Assembly: GCA_002709405.1 (NCBI GenBank)
Contig: PAQV01000005.1
Location: 69,054-133,053, forward strand
Direction: 5' to 3'
Length of the DNA: 64,000 bases
From: Paracoccaceae bacterium
GTDB lineage: Bacteria; Pseudomonadota; Alphaproteobacteria; Rhodobacterales; Rhodobacteraceae
Of this stretch, positions 24,392-34,582 are shown one piece after another. Position 1 is the first letter of the stretch, and each line of letters begins with the position of its first letter. The notes beneath the pieces are model-generated. The model was not told the DNA's origin. It saw nothing but the letters and a program-made list of their open reading frames with translations, and ran no database searches. The position numbers and the translations under genes are program-made.

Positions 24392-25210
24392 ATGGGGTTT
24401 CCCGGAACCTGGATGACCGAGAGCGAGAGCATGGTGTACCGCGTGGTGCCCAAGTGCGCGTGTTCGACGATCGGTCAGATCATGTATTATTCGGATCACG
24501 GTGAATTTTTCGACGGTGATATCCACGACGCCAAGGGCGGCCTGCACAAATGGGCGCACGAGGCCAGCCAGGATCCGATCAGCCACGCGGTGAAGGACCA
24601 TACCAGCTATGCCTTCACCTTCGTGCGGAATCCTTACGCGCGGATCCTGTCGTCGTTCTTCGACAAGATCTGCGGCATCCAGCGAAACGGCAAGCGCTAC
24701 CGGGGCAACCTGGTGCCGCTGTTGATCCAGAAATACGGGATCGAAGTGGGGGGCGACGACGGCAAGCAGGAGTTCGACCAGATCAAGTCGTTCCGCCGCT
24801 TCCTGCTGTTTGCCCGCGACACCATCCGCTGGCGCCGGCCGATGGACCCGGATATCCACTGGTCGGCCATGTCGGGCCATGTCTCGACCTTCATTGTCAA
24901 CGGCGGGCGCTACGACGACATCTTCTGGACGGAAACGTTCAACGACGGGATGCAGAAGGTGCTGGACAAGGTCGACACGAAGAAGTCTGTGGACCTGGGC
25001 CAGATCCCGCGGTTCAACGAAAGCGAAGGGCACGGGCCAAAACGGGCGCATCCGGTCGAGGATTACTTCGACGACCTGTCGATGCATCTGGTCTATGAAA
25101 TCTATCACCGCGATTTCAACCTGTTCAAATACGACCGCGACAACCCGGGCAACAAGATGCCCGTGGGCGAGATCGACCTGGACGAAGTGCACGCCAAGCT
25201 GTCGGACTGA
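24392..25210 (+). CDS. Sulfotransferase family 2-type protein (PAPS-dependent)
   Basis: A 272-residue carbohydrate-type sulfotransferase. [17 protein letters not shown] near residue 20 is the 5'-phosphosulfate loop (Lys, Ser, Thr) and [18 protein letters not shown] near residue 77 is the 3'-phosphate motif with Arg and Ser, as in HNK-1/chondroitin-type enzymes. No signal peptide, so it would act on cytoplasmic, lipid-linked or nucleotide-linked glycans. It would transfer sulfate from PAPS to a sugar hydroxyl. GAGGA lies 9 bp before the start. It diverges from the Branch glycosyltransferase. Confidence 0.85.
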   Translation: MGFPGTWMTESESMVYRVVPKCACSTIGQIMYYSDHGEFFDGDIHDAKGGLHKWAHEASQDPISHAVKDHTSYAFTFVRNPYARILSSFFDKICGIQRNGKRYRGNLVPLLIQKYGIEVGGDDGKQEFDQIKSFRRFLLFARDTIRWRRPMDPDIHWSAMSGHVSTFIVNGGRYDDIFWTETFNDGMQKVLDKVDTKKSVDLGQIPRFNESEGHGPKRAHPVEDYFDDLSMHLVYEIYHRDFNLFKYDRDNPGNKMPVGEIDLDEVHAKLSD

Positions 25211-25228
25211 GCGCGGACCGGGACGCAT

Positions 25229-25250
25229 CCGGAAAATTCGAATTTTCCGG
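25229..25250. terminator. 22-bp perfect palindrome, A-tract/T-tract type
   Basis: CCGGAAAATTC and GAATTTTCCGG abut with no spacer. The core matches the one at 19798-19816 (GAAAATTCG...CGAATTTTC). It lies 18 bp after the sulfotransferase stop and is a likely terminator. Confidence 0.7.
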
Positions 25251-25251
25251 T

Positions 25252-25273
25252 CCGTTTTCTTCAAAGAAAACGG
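25252..25273. repeat. 22-bp near-perfect palindrome, T-tract/A-tract type
   Basis: CCGTTTTCTT and AAGAAAACGG (10 bp, perfect) surround CA, one base after the previous palindrome and 56 bp before smpB. Its tract order is the reverse of a terminator. Confidence 0.7.
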
Positions 25274-25329
25274 TCGCCCGACCGTTGCCACCTTGCCTTG
25301 AACGCCGCCGCACCCTAGATCCGACCACC

Positions 25330-25806
25330 ATGGCCAAGAAACCCTCAGACCCCAACTACAAGGTCATCGCCGAAAACCGGCGGGCCCGGTTCGACTATGC
25401 GATCGACACCGACATCGAATGCGGCATCCTGTTGCAGGGTTCCGAGGTCAAGTCGCTGCGTCAGAACGGGGGCAACATCGCCGAAAGCTATGCGGCGGTG
25501 GAAAACGGCGAGCTCTGGCTGGTCAACAGCTACATCGCCCCCTACGAACAGGCCAAGATGTTCCCGCACGACGAGCGCCGCCGGCGCAAGCTTCTGGTGT
25601 CGCGCAAGGAACTAGCCGACCTCTGGAACGCCACCCAGCGCAAGGGCATGACCCTTGTCCCCCTGGTGATGTATTTCAACCATCGCGGCATCGCCAAGAT
25701 CAAGCTGGGCGTCGCCAAGGGCAAGAAGACCCACGACAAGCGCGAAACGGCAGCCAAGCGCGACTGGAACCGCCAGAAGCAGCGCCTGCTGAAAGACCAC
25801 GCGTAA
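25330..25806 (+). CDS. smpB: SsrA-binding protein SmpB
   Basis: A 158-residue tmRNA partner that delivers SsrA to stalled ribosomes. [53 protein letters not shown] and [17 protein letters not shown] match the OB-fold core; the basic tail [18 protein letters not shown] is the helix that enters the mRNA channel. The start at 25330 ([13 protein letters not shown]) fits the family; the open frame begins at 25285. No tmRNA gene was found in the window. Confidence 0.96.
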   Translation: MAKKPSDPNYKVIAENRRARFDYAIDTDIECGILLQGSEVKSLRQNGGNIAESYAAVENGELWLVNSYIAPYEQAKMFPHDERRRRKLLVSRKELADLWNATQRKGMTLVPLVMYFNHRGIAKIKLGVAKGKKTHDKRETAAKRDWNRQKQRLLKDHA

Positions 25807-25922
25807 CCGGTCCTGTATCCGGGCCGTCACGACCGCCACACGGTCCGACAGGTCCCGAGATGACTTGCCACCCCGCCCGGCAATATGTACCTCAGGTCAA
25901 GGTCCGGAACAGGAGGATACCC

Positions 25923-26777
25923 ATGCAGGATGATCCCAGAACGCTCGTGTCGACAGACTGGCTGGCCGCGCATCTGAAGGATCCCGACCTGCGGATCCTC
26001 GATGGCTCGTGGTACCTGCCCGCCGCGGGCCGCGACGGCAAGGCCGAGTACGACGCTGCCCACATCCCGGGCGCGCGCTTCTTCGATATCGACGACATCT
26101 CGGATCAGCGCTCGGATCTGCCGCACATGCTGCCCCCGGTCGAAAAGTTCATGTCGCGCCTGCGCGCCCTGGGCGTGGGCGACGGCCACCAGGTCGTGGT
26201 CTACGACGGCGTGGGCTGCTTCTCCGCCCCGCGCGTCTGGTGGATGTTCCGCGTCATGGGCCAGATGGACGTGGCCGTGCTGGACGGCGGCTTTGCCAAG
26301 TGGCAGGCCGAAGAGCGCGAGATCGAGGACATGCCTCCGGTCATCCGCGACCGCCACATGACCGTGCGCGTGCAAAACCACCTTGTCCGCGATGTGACCC
26401 AGGTCTCGGCCGCCTCCAAGCTGGGCGATCACACTATTATCGACGCCCGCGCGGCCGAGCGGTTCCGCGGCGACGCGCCCGAACCCCGCGAGGGCCTGCG
26501 TGCCGGCCATATTCCCGGGGCCGTCAACGTGCCCTTCGGCACCCTGCTGAACGCCGACGGCACCATGAAGGATCCCGACGGCCTGCGCGACGCCTTCGCC
26601 GCCGGCGGGGCCGACCTGGGCAAGCCCGTGATCACCTCGTGCGGGTCCGGAGTGACCGCCTGCATCCTCGGCCTCGCGATGGAGCGGCTGGGGAAGACCG
26701 ATTATGCCATCTACGACGGGTCCTGGTCCGAATGGGGCCTGTCGCCGACGCTGCCCATCGCAACCGGAGACGCCTGA
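25923..26777 (+). CDS. sseA: 3-mercaptopyruvate sulfurtransferase
   Basis: A 284-residue two-rhodanese-domain enzyme that takes sulfur from 3-mercaptopyruvate to a thiol or cyanide. The N-terminal domain has LRILDGSWYLP and HIPGARFFDIDDISD; the catalytic domain has TIIDARAAERFRG, LRAGHIPGAVNVP and the active loop SCGSGVTACI, the CG(S/T)GVT form that marks mercaptopyruvate rather than thiosulfate enzymes. The start at 25923 has AGGAGG upstream. Its TGA overlaps the ATG of an aspartate-type aminotransferase (TGATG), which can supply mercaptopyruvate from cysteine. Confidence 0.95.
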   Translation: MQDDPRTLVSTDWLAAHLKDPDLRILDGSWYLPAAGRDGKAEYDAAHIPGARFFDIDDISDQRSDLPHMLPPVEKFMSRLRALGVGDGHQVVVYDGVGCFSAPRVWWMFRVMGQMDVAVLDGGFAKWQAEEREIEDMPPVIRDRHMTVRVQNHLVRDVTQVSAASKLGDHTIIDARAAERFRGDAPEPREGLRAGHIPGAVNVPFGTLLNADGTMKDPDGLRDAFAAGGADLGKPVITSCGSGVTACILGLAMERLGKTDYAIYDGSWSEWGLSPTLPIATGDA

Positions 26778-27961
26778 TGTTCGAAACCCTCACCCCGCAG
26801 CCCGCCGACAAGATCTTGTCGCTCATGGCCGCCTATCGCGAGGATCCGCGCGAGGGCAAGATCGACCTCGGGGTCGGCGTCTACAAAAACGCCGAGGGCG
26901 TGACCCCGGTGATGCGCGCGATCAAGGCCGCCGAGCAGAAGCTTTGGGAAACCGAAACGACCAAAGCCTACACCGGCCTGGCCGGCGATCCCGCCTTTGC
27001 CGACGCCATGATCGCCCTGATCTTCGCCGACGCGGTCGCCCGTGACACCGTCGCCGCCGTGGCCACGCCGGGCGGCACCGGGGCCGTCCACCAGGCCTTC
27101 GACCTGATCCGCATGGCCAACCCGCAGGCCCGCGTCTTCGTGTCGAACCCGACCTGGCCCAACCACATCTCGATGCTCAAGCACCTGGGCCTGGAAATGG
27201 TGCCCTACCGCTATTTCGATGAAGACACCCGCGGCGTCGATGTCGACGGCATGATGGAAGACCTTCGCCAGGCCCAGAAAGGCGACGTGGTGCTGCTGCA
27301 CGGCTGCTGCCACAACCCGACGGGGGCCAACCCCAACGCGGTCGACTGGCAGGGCGTCGTGGCCCTTCTGCAGGACACCGGGGCCACCCCGATGATCGAC
27401 CTGGCCTACCAGGGCTTCGGCGACGGGCTGGAAGAGGACGCCGCGGCCACCCGCCTGATCGCCGCGTCCGTGCCCGAATGCCTGATCGCGGCCAGCTGTT
27501 CCAAGAACTTCGGCATCTACCGCGAACGCACGGGCCTGCTGATGGCCGTCAACCACGACACCTCGCGGGTCGGGGTCACCCAGGGAACGCTGTCACACCT
27601 GAACCGCCAGAATTTCTCGTTCCCGCCGGATCACGGCGCACGGCTGGTCACGATGATCCTGACCGACGACACCCTGCGCGCCGACTGGAAGGCCGAGCTG
27701 GAAGAGATGCGCAACGGCATGCTCAGCCTGCGTGAACAGCTCGCCTCGGATCTGCAGCGCCTGACCGGCTCGGACCGCTTCGCCTTCGTTGGCCAGCACC
27801 GGGGCATGTTCTCGCGCCTGGGCCTGCCGCCCGAGATCGTCGAACGCCTGCGGGCCGAGCACGCGATCTACATGGTCGGTGACAGCCGCCTCAACATCGC
27901 CGGGCTGAATGCCGCCACCGTGCCGATCCTGGCCCAGGCCATTGCGGACACCGTCGACTGA
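26777..27961 (+). CDS. Aspartate/aromatic aminotransferase, class I
   Basis: A 394-residue PLP enzyme of the AspC/TyrB family. KIDLGVGVYKNAEGVTPVMRA is the family N-terminus; YTGLAGDPAF, LLHGCCHNPTGANP, MIDLAYQGFGDG and the PLP lysine in SCSKNFGIYRERTG follow; the C-terminal MVGDSRLNIAGLN contains the substrate-carboxylate Arg. HGCCHNPTG has a second Cys where many homologues have Ala. It exchanges amino groups between aspartate or aromatic acids and 2-oxoglutarate. The overlap with sseA suggests cysteine may be another substrate (inference). Confidence 0.92.
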   Translation: MFETLTPQPADKILSLMAAYREDPREGKIDLGVGVYKNAEGVTPVMRAIKAAEQKLWETETTKAYTGLAGDPAFADAMIALIFADAVARDTVAAVATPGGTGAVHQAFDLIRMANPQARVFVSNPTWPNHISMLKHLGLEMVPYRYFDEDTRGVDVDGMMEDLRQAQKGDVVLLHGCCHNPTGANPNAVDWQGVVALLQDTGATPMIDLAYQGFGDGLEEDAAATRLIAASVPECLIAASCSKNFGIYRERTGLLMAVNHDTSRVGVTQGTLSHLNRQNFSFPPDHGARLVTMILTDDTLRADWKAELEEMRNGMLSLREQLASDLQRLTGSDRFAFVGQHRGMFSRLGLPPEIVERLRAEHAIYMVGDSRLNIAGLNAATVPILAQAIADTVD

Positions 27962-27981
27962 CACCTGACAGGAGCTGACCC

Positions 27982-28581
27982 ATGCTGCGAACGGCCACCG
28001 GACTGACCCTCCTGCTGTGGCCGCTCGCGGCCCTGTCCCAGCCCACCTTCGATTGCGCAAGGGCGGAAAGCTCCGCCGAAGAGGCCGTCTGCGCCTCCGA
28101 CGCGCTCTCGGCCATGGATGTCGAGGTCGCGCGGCTCTACGACCTGGCCCTGCACGGCCCCGACATGACAATGGAACGGGCCAACGAATTGCGCGCATAC
28201 CAGCGGGGCTGGATCAAGGGCCGCGACGATTGCTGGAAGGCCTCCGATCTGCAGACCTGTATCCGCGACAGCTATGCCCTGCGCATCGACGACATGCGCC
28301 GAAGCTACGCCGATGCAAGATCGGAACCCGGCCCGTCTACAGGCCCCTTCGCGTACAGCTGCGACGGCATTGACGCAGGCATCAGTGCAAGCTTCATCCA
28401 GGCCGGCGACCCGGTCGTCGTCCTGCGCTGGCTGGACAATGCGCGCGTGCTGCCCCAGGCCATCTCCGGATCAGGGGCCAGATACGAAGCGGACGATACC
28501 CAGTTCTGGATCAAGGGCCCTGACGCAACCCTGACACTGGCTGGAACAGACCACGTCTGCCACCAGGACGACATCGGCTGA
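27982..28581 (+). CDS. Exported LprI-type plus MliC-type lysozyme-inhibitor fusion
   Basis: A 199-residue exported protein with signal peptide MLRTATGLTLLLWPLAALSQ. Residues ~23-105 form an LprI/DUF1311 domain, with FDCARAESSAEEAVCASDAL, LRAYQRGWIKGRDDC and CIRDSYALRIDDMRR. Residues ~118-199 resemble MliC, with FAYSCDGIDAGISASF, VVLRWLDNARVLPQ and SGSGARYEADDTQFWIKG. MliC proteins inhibit C-type lysozyme in the periplasm, and LprI has been linked to lysozyme resistance, so both halves point the same way. It starts 21 bp after the aminotransferase and may share its transcript. Confidence 0.8.
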   Translation: MLRTATGLTLLLWPLAALSQPTFDCARAESSAEEAVCASDALSAMDVEVARLYDLALHGPDMTMERANELRAYQRGWIKGRDDCWKASDLQTCIRDSYALRIDDMRRSYADARSEPGPSTGPFAYSCDGIDAGISASFIQAGDPVVVLRWLDNARVLPQAISGSGARYEADDTQFWIKGPDATLTLAGTDHVCHQDDIG

Positions 28582-28677
28582 CCGCGCCGCCGCAGCGCTC
28601 CCACCCCGGCTCCGTTTCACTAGCTCATCCCGTATCGCGGCCCACCCCGCGCAGCGCCGGCGCGATGTGTCGCCCTG

Positions 28678-28703
28678 CTGCTTCTTTCTCTTTCCAAATA
28701 CCC
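28678..28703 (-). repeat. Two-block 3' element, copy 1 (minus orientation)
   Basis: On the minus strand: GGGTATTT, GGA, AAGAGAAAGAAGCAG. It lies in the convergent gap between the MliC fusion and amtB, ~97 bp beyond the former and ~105 bp beyond the latter. See also 44199, 52588, 52691 and 55393. Confidence 0.85.
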
Positions 28704-28749
28704 CGGCACACCGACCGCCACCCATGCCCGGCATCTCAGAAGAGAGCGC

Positions 28750-28780
28750 AAAGAAAAAGCCCGGGCGCGAACGCCCGGGC
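28750..28780 (-). terminator. Intrinsic terminator of amtB
   Basis: On the minus strand GCCCGGGCG and CGCCCGGGC pair around a TTCG tetraloop, followed by TTTTTCTTT. It is 29 bp beyond the amtB stop. Confidence 0.92.
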
Positions 28781-28808
28781 CAGTCATCAAGGCCAATTGG
28801 AAGGAGTA

Positions 28809-30161
<1,353 letters not shown>

Positions 30162-30186
30162 GTTCCTCGTTTCCTCTTGTCCGCGA

Positions 30187-30636
<450 letters not shown>

Positions 30637-30654
30637 TTACGATTGGGCGGAGGA

Positions 30655-30674
30655 CGTTTTTTGTGCAAAAAACG
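30655..30674. promoter_or_regulatory. 20-bp perfect palindrome in the glnK/PBP1 gap
   Basis: CGTTTTTTG and CAAAAAACG (9 bp, perfect) surround TG, 130 bp before glnK and 117 bp before the PBP gene. The T-tract/A-tract order and its place between divergent genes favour an operator. I found no convincing sigma-54 or NtrC site in the gap. Confidence 0.5.
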
Positions 30675-30790
30675 GAAACCGCTCAAAAAGAGTGCAGATT
30701 GTGAACGCCTTCCAGACCTCCATCGGCGTTACATCGCTGGCACAACACGGTACACTCGGCGGCAAAACACGAAGCCGAGCAGAGTACATC

Positions 30791-33049
30791 ATGAGTGATT
30801 CATCCCGGCGCCGCCCGCCCGTTGTGGCCGAACAGCGCTACGGTGCCGCGTCCAAGTCGCGGGCGGCAGCCAAGCCCGCCCGGGCCCCTGACCCCAAGTC
30901 CAAACCGACCAAGTCAAGCCGGCGCAAGGCGGGGGCGACATCCGTCCGCAAGGGGCGCACGGGGCGCAAGGGAGGGTCATCCGGGTCCGGCGGCGGCTCC
31001 GGTCCGCTGGGCTTCCTGCGCCGGGCCATCGGCTTCGTGCTGGGCCTGATCTGGGGGCTGACCTGGCGTCTGGGCCTGATTGTCGGCCTGATCATCTTTG
31101 GCGCGGTGCTCTACTATTTCGTTCAACTGCCCGAATACACGGCGCTTCTGGACGGCCGGGCCCGCGGCTCCGTCACCATGCTGGACCGCGAGGGCGAGGT
31201 CTTTGCCTGGCGCGGCGACCAGTTCGGCGGGGCGGTGACGGCGGATACCGTGTCGCCCCATCTCAAGAACGCCATCATCGCCACCGAGGACAAGCGCTTC
31301 TATCGCCATTTCGGCATCAGCCCCCGGGGCGTGGCCAGCGCCGTGCGCATCAACATGCGCGAGGGCAGGGGCCCTCTGGAAGGCCACGGCGGGTCAACCA
31401 TCACCCAGCAGACGGCGAAACTGCTGTGCCTGGGCGTGCCTTACGATCCCGAGGTCTGGAAGAACGAAACCGAATACGAAAGCGACTGCCGGACCACGAC
31501 CCTGTGGCGCAAGGTCAAGGAAGCCGTCTACGCGATGGGCATGGAAGCGCGGTATTCCAAGGACGAGATCCTGACGATCTACATGAACCGGGCCTACCTG
31601 GGCGAGGGCACGCGGGGCTTCGAGGCGGCCAGCCAGCGCTACTTCGGCAAGGGCGCGGCCATGGTCACCCCGGCCGAGTCCGCCATGCTGGCCGGTCTGC
31701 TCAAGGCCCCCACGCGCTATGCGCCGACCAACAACCTGGGCCGGGCGCGCGACCGGGCGGCGGTCATTGTCGGCCTGATGGAGGCCCAGGGCTACCTGTC
31801 GGACGCCCAGGCCCAGGCCGCGCTGGATTATCCGGCGGCCCTGTCCGAGGCCGCGGCCGAAACCGCCGGAGGCTATTTCGCCGACTGGGTGATGTCCTCG
31901 GGGCCGGAATACTTCACCCGCAACACGACCGAGGACGTGATCATCCGCACGACGCTGGACCGGCGGATCCAGAAGGCGGCCGAAGACGCCCTGGATTACG
32001 TGTTCGCCGAAAAGGTCAAGGAAGGGTCCAAGGCCCAGGCCGCGATCGTGGTCATGTCGGCCGACGGAGCCGTGCGGGCCATGGTCGGCGGGCGGCGCAA
32101 GCAGTTCGCGGGGGCGTTCAACCGGGCCACCCAGGCGCTGCGCCAGACCGGGTCCAGCTTCAAGCCGTTCATCTATGCCACGGCGCTGGAGCTTGGGGAT
32201 TCGCCCAATGACATTGTGGTGGACGAACCCTTCTGCATGACGGTCCCCGGGTCGGGCCAGTGGTGCCCGAAGAACTACACCAACAAGAATTACGGCCGGG
32301 TGACCTATACCCGGGCCTTGATGGATTCACTGAACATCCCGGCGGTCAAGGTGTCCGAGAAATCCGGGCGTGAACTGGTCCGCAAGGTGGCCTCGGATTT
32401 CGGCATCGACAGCGACCTGGCGGCCGGGCCGTCCCTGGCGCTGGGGGTGTCGGAAAGCACGCTGATCGAGATGACGGGGGCCTATGCGGGCATCCTGAAC
32501 GGCGGCTCTGCGGTGACGCCCTACGGGCTGACCCAGCTGCAACTGCTGGACGACGACACGCCCCTGATGGGCAAGGACGGGGGGATCGGTGAACGGGTGA
32601 TCCGCCAGGAGGCGGCCGAGCAGCTGATCTGGATGATGGAAAAGGTCGTCAGCGAGGGCACCGGCACCCGGGCCAAGCTGCCCGACCGCCAGGCGGCGGG
32701 CAAGACGGGCACCACGCAGGCGGCGCGCGATGCCTGGTTCCTGGGCTTCACGGCGGATTACGTGGCCGGCGTCTGGATGGGCTACGACGACAACACGCCC
32801 CTGACCGGTGTGACCGGTGGCGGGCTGCCGGCCGAGATCTGGCACGAGGTCATGGTGCGTGTGAACGAGGGCCTGCCGGTGCGCGAGCTGCCGATGCGCC
32901 CGCCGGTGGAGGGACCGGCCGTCGTGGACGTGCCGCAGCAGCAACAGGCACCCAAGCGCCAACCTCCGCGCGGGGGCGGGGTTGGCCAGGCCGTCGACAA
33001 CGTGGGCCAGGCGGTCGACAGTTTCCTAAAGGGGCTGTTCGGGGGATAG
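30791..33049 (+). CDS. Class A penicillin-binding protein (PBP1-type)
   Basis: A 752-residue bifunctional peptidoglycan synthase. The order is: a basic, Ser/Lys-rich cytoplasmic tail (~75 residues), one membrane helix (LGLIVGLIIFGAVLYYF), a GT51 transglycosylase with EDKRFYRHFGIS near residue 166, GGSTITQQTAKLL and EILTIYMNRAYLG, then a transpeptidase with TGSSFKPF (active Ser near 455), SLNIP and AGKTGTTQ near 638. The C-terminal tail is Pro/Gln/Gly-rich. It acts on the outer face of the inner membrane. An insertion with VPYDPEVWKNETEYESDC interrupts the GT51 domain after TITQQTAKLLCLG. Confidence 0.94.
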   Translation: MSDSSRRRPPVVAEQRYGAASKSRAAAKPARAPDPKSKPTKSSRRKAGATSVRKGRTGRKGGSSGSGGGSGPLGFLRRAIGFVLGLIWGLTWRLGLIVGLIIFGAVLYYFVQLPEYTALLDGRARGSVTMLDREGEVFAWRGDQFGGAVTADTVSPHLKNAIIATEDKRFYRHFGISPRGVASAVRINMREGRGPLEGHGGSTITQQTAKLLCLGVPYDPEVWKNETEYESDCRTTTLWRKVKEAVYAMGMEARYSKDEILTIYMNRAYLGEGTRGFEAASQRYFGKGAAMVTPAESAMLAGLLKAPTRYAPTNNLGRARDRAAVIVGLMEAQGYLSDAQAQAALDYPAALSEAAAETAGGYFADWVMSSGPEYFTRNTTEDVIIRTTLDRRIQKAAEDALDYVFAEKVKEGSKAQAAIVVMSADGAVRAMVGGRRKQFAGAFNRATQALRQTGSSFKPFIYATALELGDSPNDIVVDEPFCMTVPGSGQWCPKNYTNKNYGRVTYTRALMDSLNIPAVKVSEKSGRELVRKVASDFGIDSDLAAGPSLALGVSESTLIEMTGAYAGILNGGSAVTPYGLTQLQLLDDDTPLMGKDGGIGERVIRQEAAEQLIWMMEKVVSEGTGTRAKLPDRQAAGKTGTTQAARDAWFLGFTADYVAGVWMGYDDNTPLTGVTGGGLPAEIWHEVMVRVNEGLPVRELPMRPPVEGPAVVDVPQQQQAPKRQPPRGGGVGQAVDNVGQAVDSFLKGLFGG

Positions 33050-33060
33050 GGCGTGTAAAC

Positions 33061-33098
33061 GTAAGATGGGTGAACCCCGGGGGGTTCACCCATCCTAC
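33061..33098. repeat. GATGGGTG hairpin element, copy 1
   Basis: GATGGGTGAACCCC and GGGGTTCACCCATC (14 bp, perfect) surround GG, flanked by GTAA and CTAC. It lies 12 bp after the PBP stop in a convergent gap. It shares its outer arms and flanks with the element at 37814. Confidence 0.85.
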
Positions 33099-33120
33099 AC
33101 CTCCGGCAAGGGGCCGGTTA

Positions 33121-33732
33121 TCACGACATCGCTTCGAGAGCGGCGATCATCTTGTCGACATTGCCGCCGTTCTTGTCCAGCAGCGACCCGATCTCGGTCC
33201 GCTCGGTCAGCAGCAGGTTCACCCCTTCGATGAACATGTTGTAGAATCGGTCCCGGCCCGACTTGTCGGACACCAGGAAGGTCACGTCGAACGGCGCCTC
33301 GCCCCGCAGTTTCACGGTGGACCGCACCTCGTAGCCGGCCTTGATCGGGCGGGCCGAGTTGACCTCGACCTCGCCACCGATGAACTCGCGGAAGCGGCGG
33401 CCGTACTTGTTGGAAATATAGCCCGAGAAGGCATTGGTGAACCGGCTCAGCTGCGACGACGACACCGTCCGCGCCTCTGGCCCCAGCGCGTAGCGGGCCA
33501 TGATCGGCACGTCGGCATAGGTGGTGAACAGCTTCTCGAAATCGCTGATCATCGCGCTTTCGGACTTGCCCGAGGCGATGACACGGTTGATCTCGGCCAC
33601 GACCTTTTCGACCAGCCCGCGGGCGCTGGCCTCTGTCAGGGCCAGGGCAGGCGAGGTGGTCAGCGCGGCAAAGGCTGTGGCAAGGGTGCCGGTCAGGTAA
33701 AAGCGGCGGGTAAACTGGCTATTGGAGCGCAT
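33121..33732 (-). CDS. mlaC: MlaC-type phospholipid-binding protein
   Basis: A 203-residue periplasmic lipid shuttle of the MlaC/Ttg2D family. The signal peptide MRSNSQFTRRFYLTGTLATA has a twin-arginine-like TRRFYL and ends near SPALALT. Family segments: ISDFEKLFTTYADVPIMARYALG, shown here in part, and RFTNAFSGYISNKYGRRF. MlaC carries phospholipid between MlaA at the outer membrane and MlaFED at the inner membrane. The ATG at 33732 overlaps the end of mlaA by 14 bp. mlaFED is not in the window. Confidence 0.88.
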   Translation of the reverse strand: MRSNSQFTRRFYLTGTLATAFAALTTSPALALTEASARGLVEKVVAEINRVIASGKSESAMISDFEKLFTTYADVPIMARYALGPEARTVSSSQLSRFTNAFSGYISNKYGRRFREFIGGEVEVNSARPIKAGYEVRSTVKLRGEAPFDVTFLVSDKSGRDRFYNMFIEGVNLLLTERTEIGSLLDKNGGNVDKMIAALEAMS

Positions 33733-34582
33733 AGGGGTCCTCGTAGGGATCGGAATACGGATCGTAATATGGGTCCGCCGTGGCACCGGCGTAAGGGTCC
33801 GCATAGGGGTCGTCGTATGGGTCAGCGTAAGGATCAAACGCGTCCGGGTCACCGCTGGTTCCCAGTTCGAACCGCCGGTTTTGCAGGTAGATCAGCCGGG
33901 CCTGGGCGTAACTGTCTGCGCTTTCATACAAAATCGCGTCGATCGTGTCCGAGTACCGGCCCCGGTCCGACAGCAGTTCGCCCACGTTGGAGTAAAGCGT
34001 CGCATCGCCCAGCGTATTGTTGCCGATGAACGAGAACGGGTTCAGCCAGATGTCGACCATGATGCCCACGGTGTCGCGTTCCGTCGAAGGCCCGTAGAAC
34101 GGCAGTTCCAGGTAGGCCCCTTCGCCCACCCCCCAGACATGCAGGGTCTGGCCGAAATCCTTGTCGACCACCGGCACCCCGAATTCCGAGGCCGGGTCCG
34201 ACAGGCCGAATCCGCCGATTGTCGAGTTCATCAGGAACCGGGCCAGCGACCAGCCGAACCCTTCCAGATCGCCCTGCAGCAGGGCGTTGATCATGATCTT
34301 GGGCTGGCTGAGGTTTTCGGCAAAGGCCGAGATGCTGTCCTCGATCGGGTCGGGCACCACCTTGGAATAGCCGATGCCCGCCGGCCGGTAGGCGAACCGG
34401 TCGACCGCCAGGTTGAAATCGTGCATCGACCGGTTCTGCTTTTCGAACGGGTCGTGCACCCCCTGCGAGGCGATCACCCCGTCGGGCGTGTGGCTGCAGG
34501 CGGCCAGAACGGGCAGCGCCAGGATGGCGACCCAGCGGGCAAGACGTGCGGCGCGGGGCTTATCGGAAGAGGGTGCGGTCAA
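33719..34582 (-). CDS. mlaA: MlaA (VacJ) outer-membrane lipoprotein with a DPY-repeat tail
   Basis: A 287-residue lipoprotein that removes phospholipid from the outer leaflet. The lipobox is VLAAC (Cys29). VHDPFEKQNRSMHDFNLAVD, LARFLMNSTIGGFGLSDPAS, DFGQTLHVWGVGEGAYLELP and YLQNRRFELGTS are MlaA hallmarks. The last ~40 residues are a tandem DPY repeat (DPYADPYDDPYADPY, then DPYYDPYSDPYEDPY), a feature I do not know a role for. It is the first gene of a two-gene operon with mlaC. Confidence 0.93.
   Translation of the reverse strand: MTAPSSDKPRAARLARWVAILALPVLAACSHTPDGVIASQGVHDPFEKQNRSMHDFNLAVDRFAYRPAGIGYSKVVPDPIEDSISAFAENLSQPKIMINALLQGDLEGFGWSLARFLMNSTIGGFGLSDPASEFGVPVVDKDFGQTLHVWGVGEGAYLELPFYGPSTERDTVGIMVDIWLNPFSFIGNNTLGDATLYSNVGELLSDRGRYSDTIDAILYESADSYAQARLIYLQNRRFELGTSGDPDAFDPYADPYDDPYADPYAGATADPYYDPYSDPYEDPYALQ

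Noticed and set aside
25419-25922. N-terminal extension of SseA back into smpB
   Set aside because: The extension is smpB read in another frame; the ATG at 25923 has AGGAGG and gives the family length.
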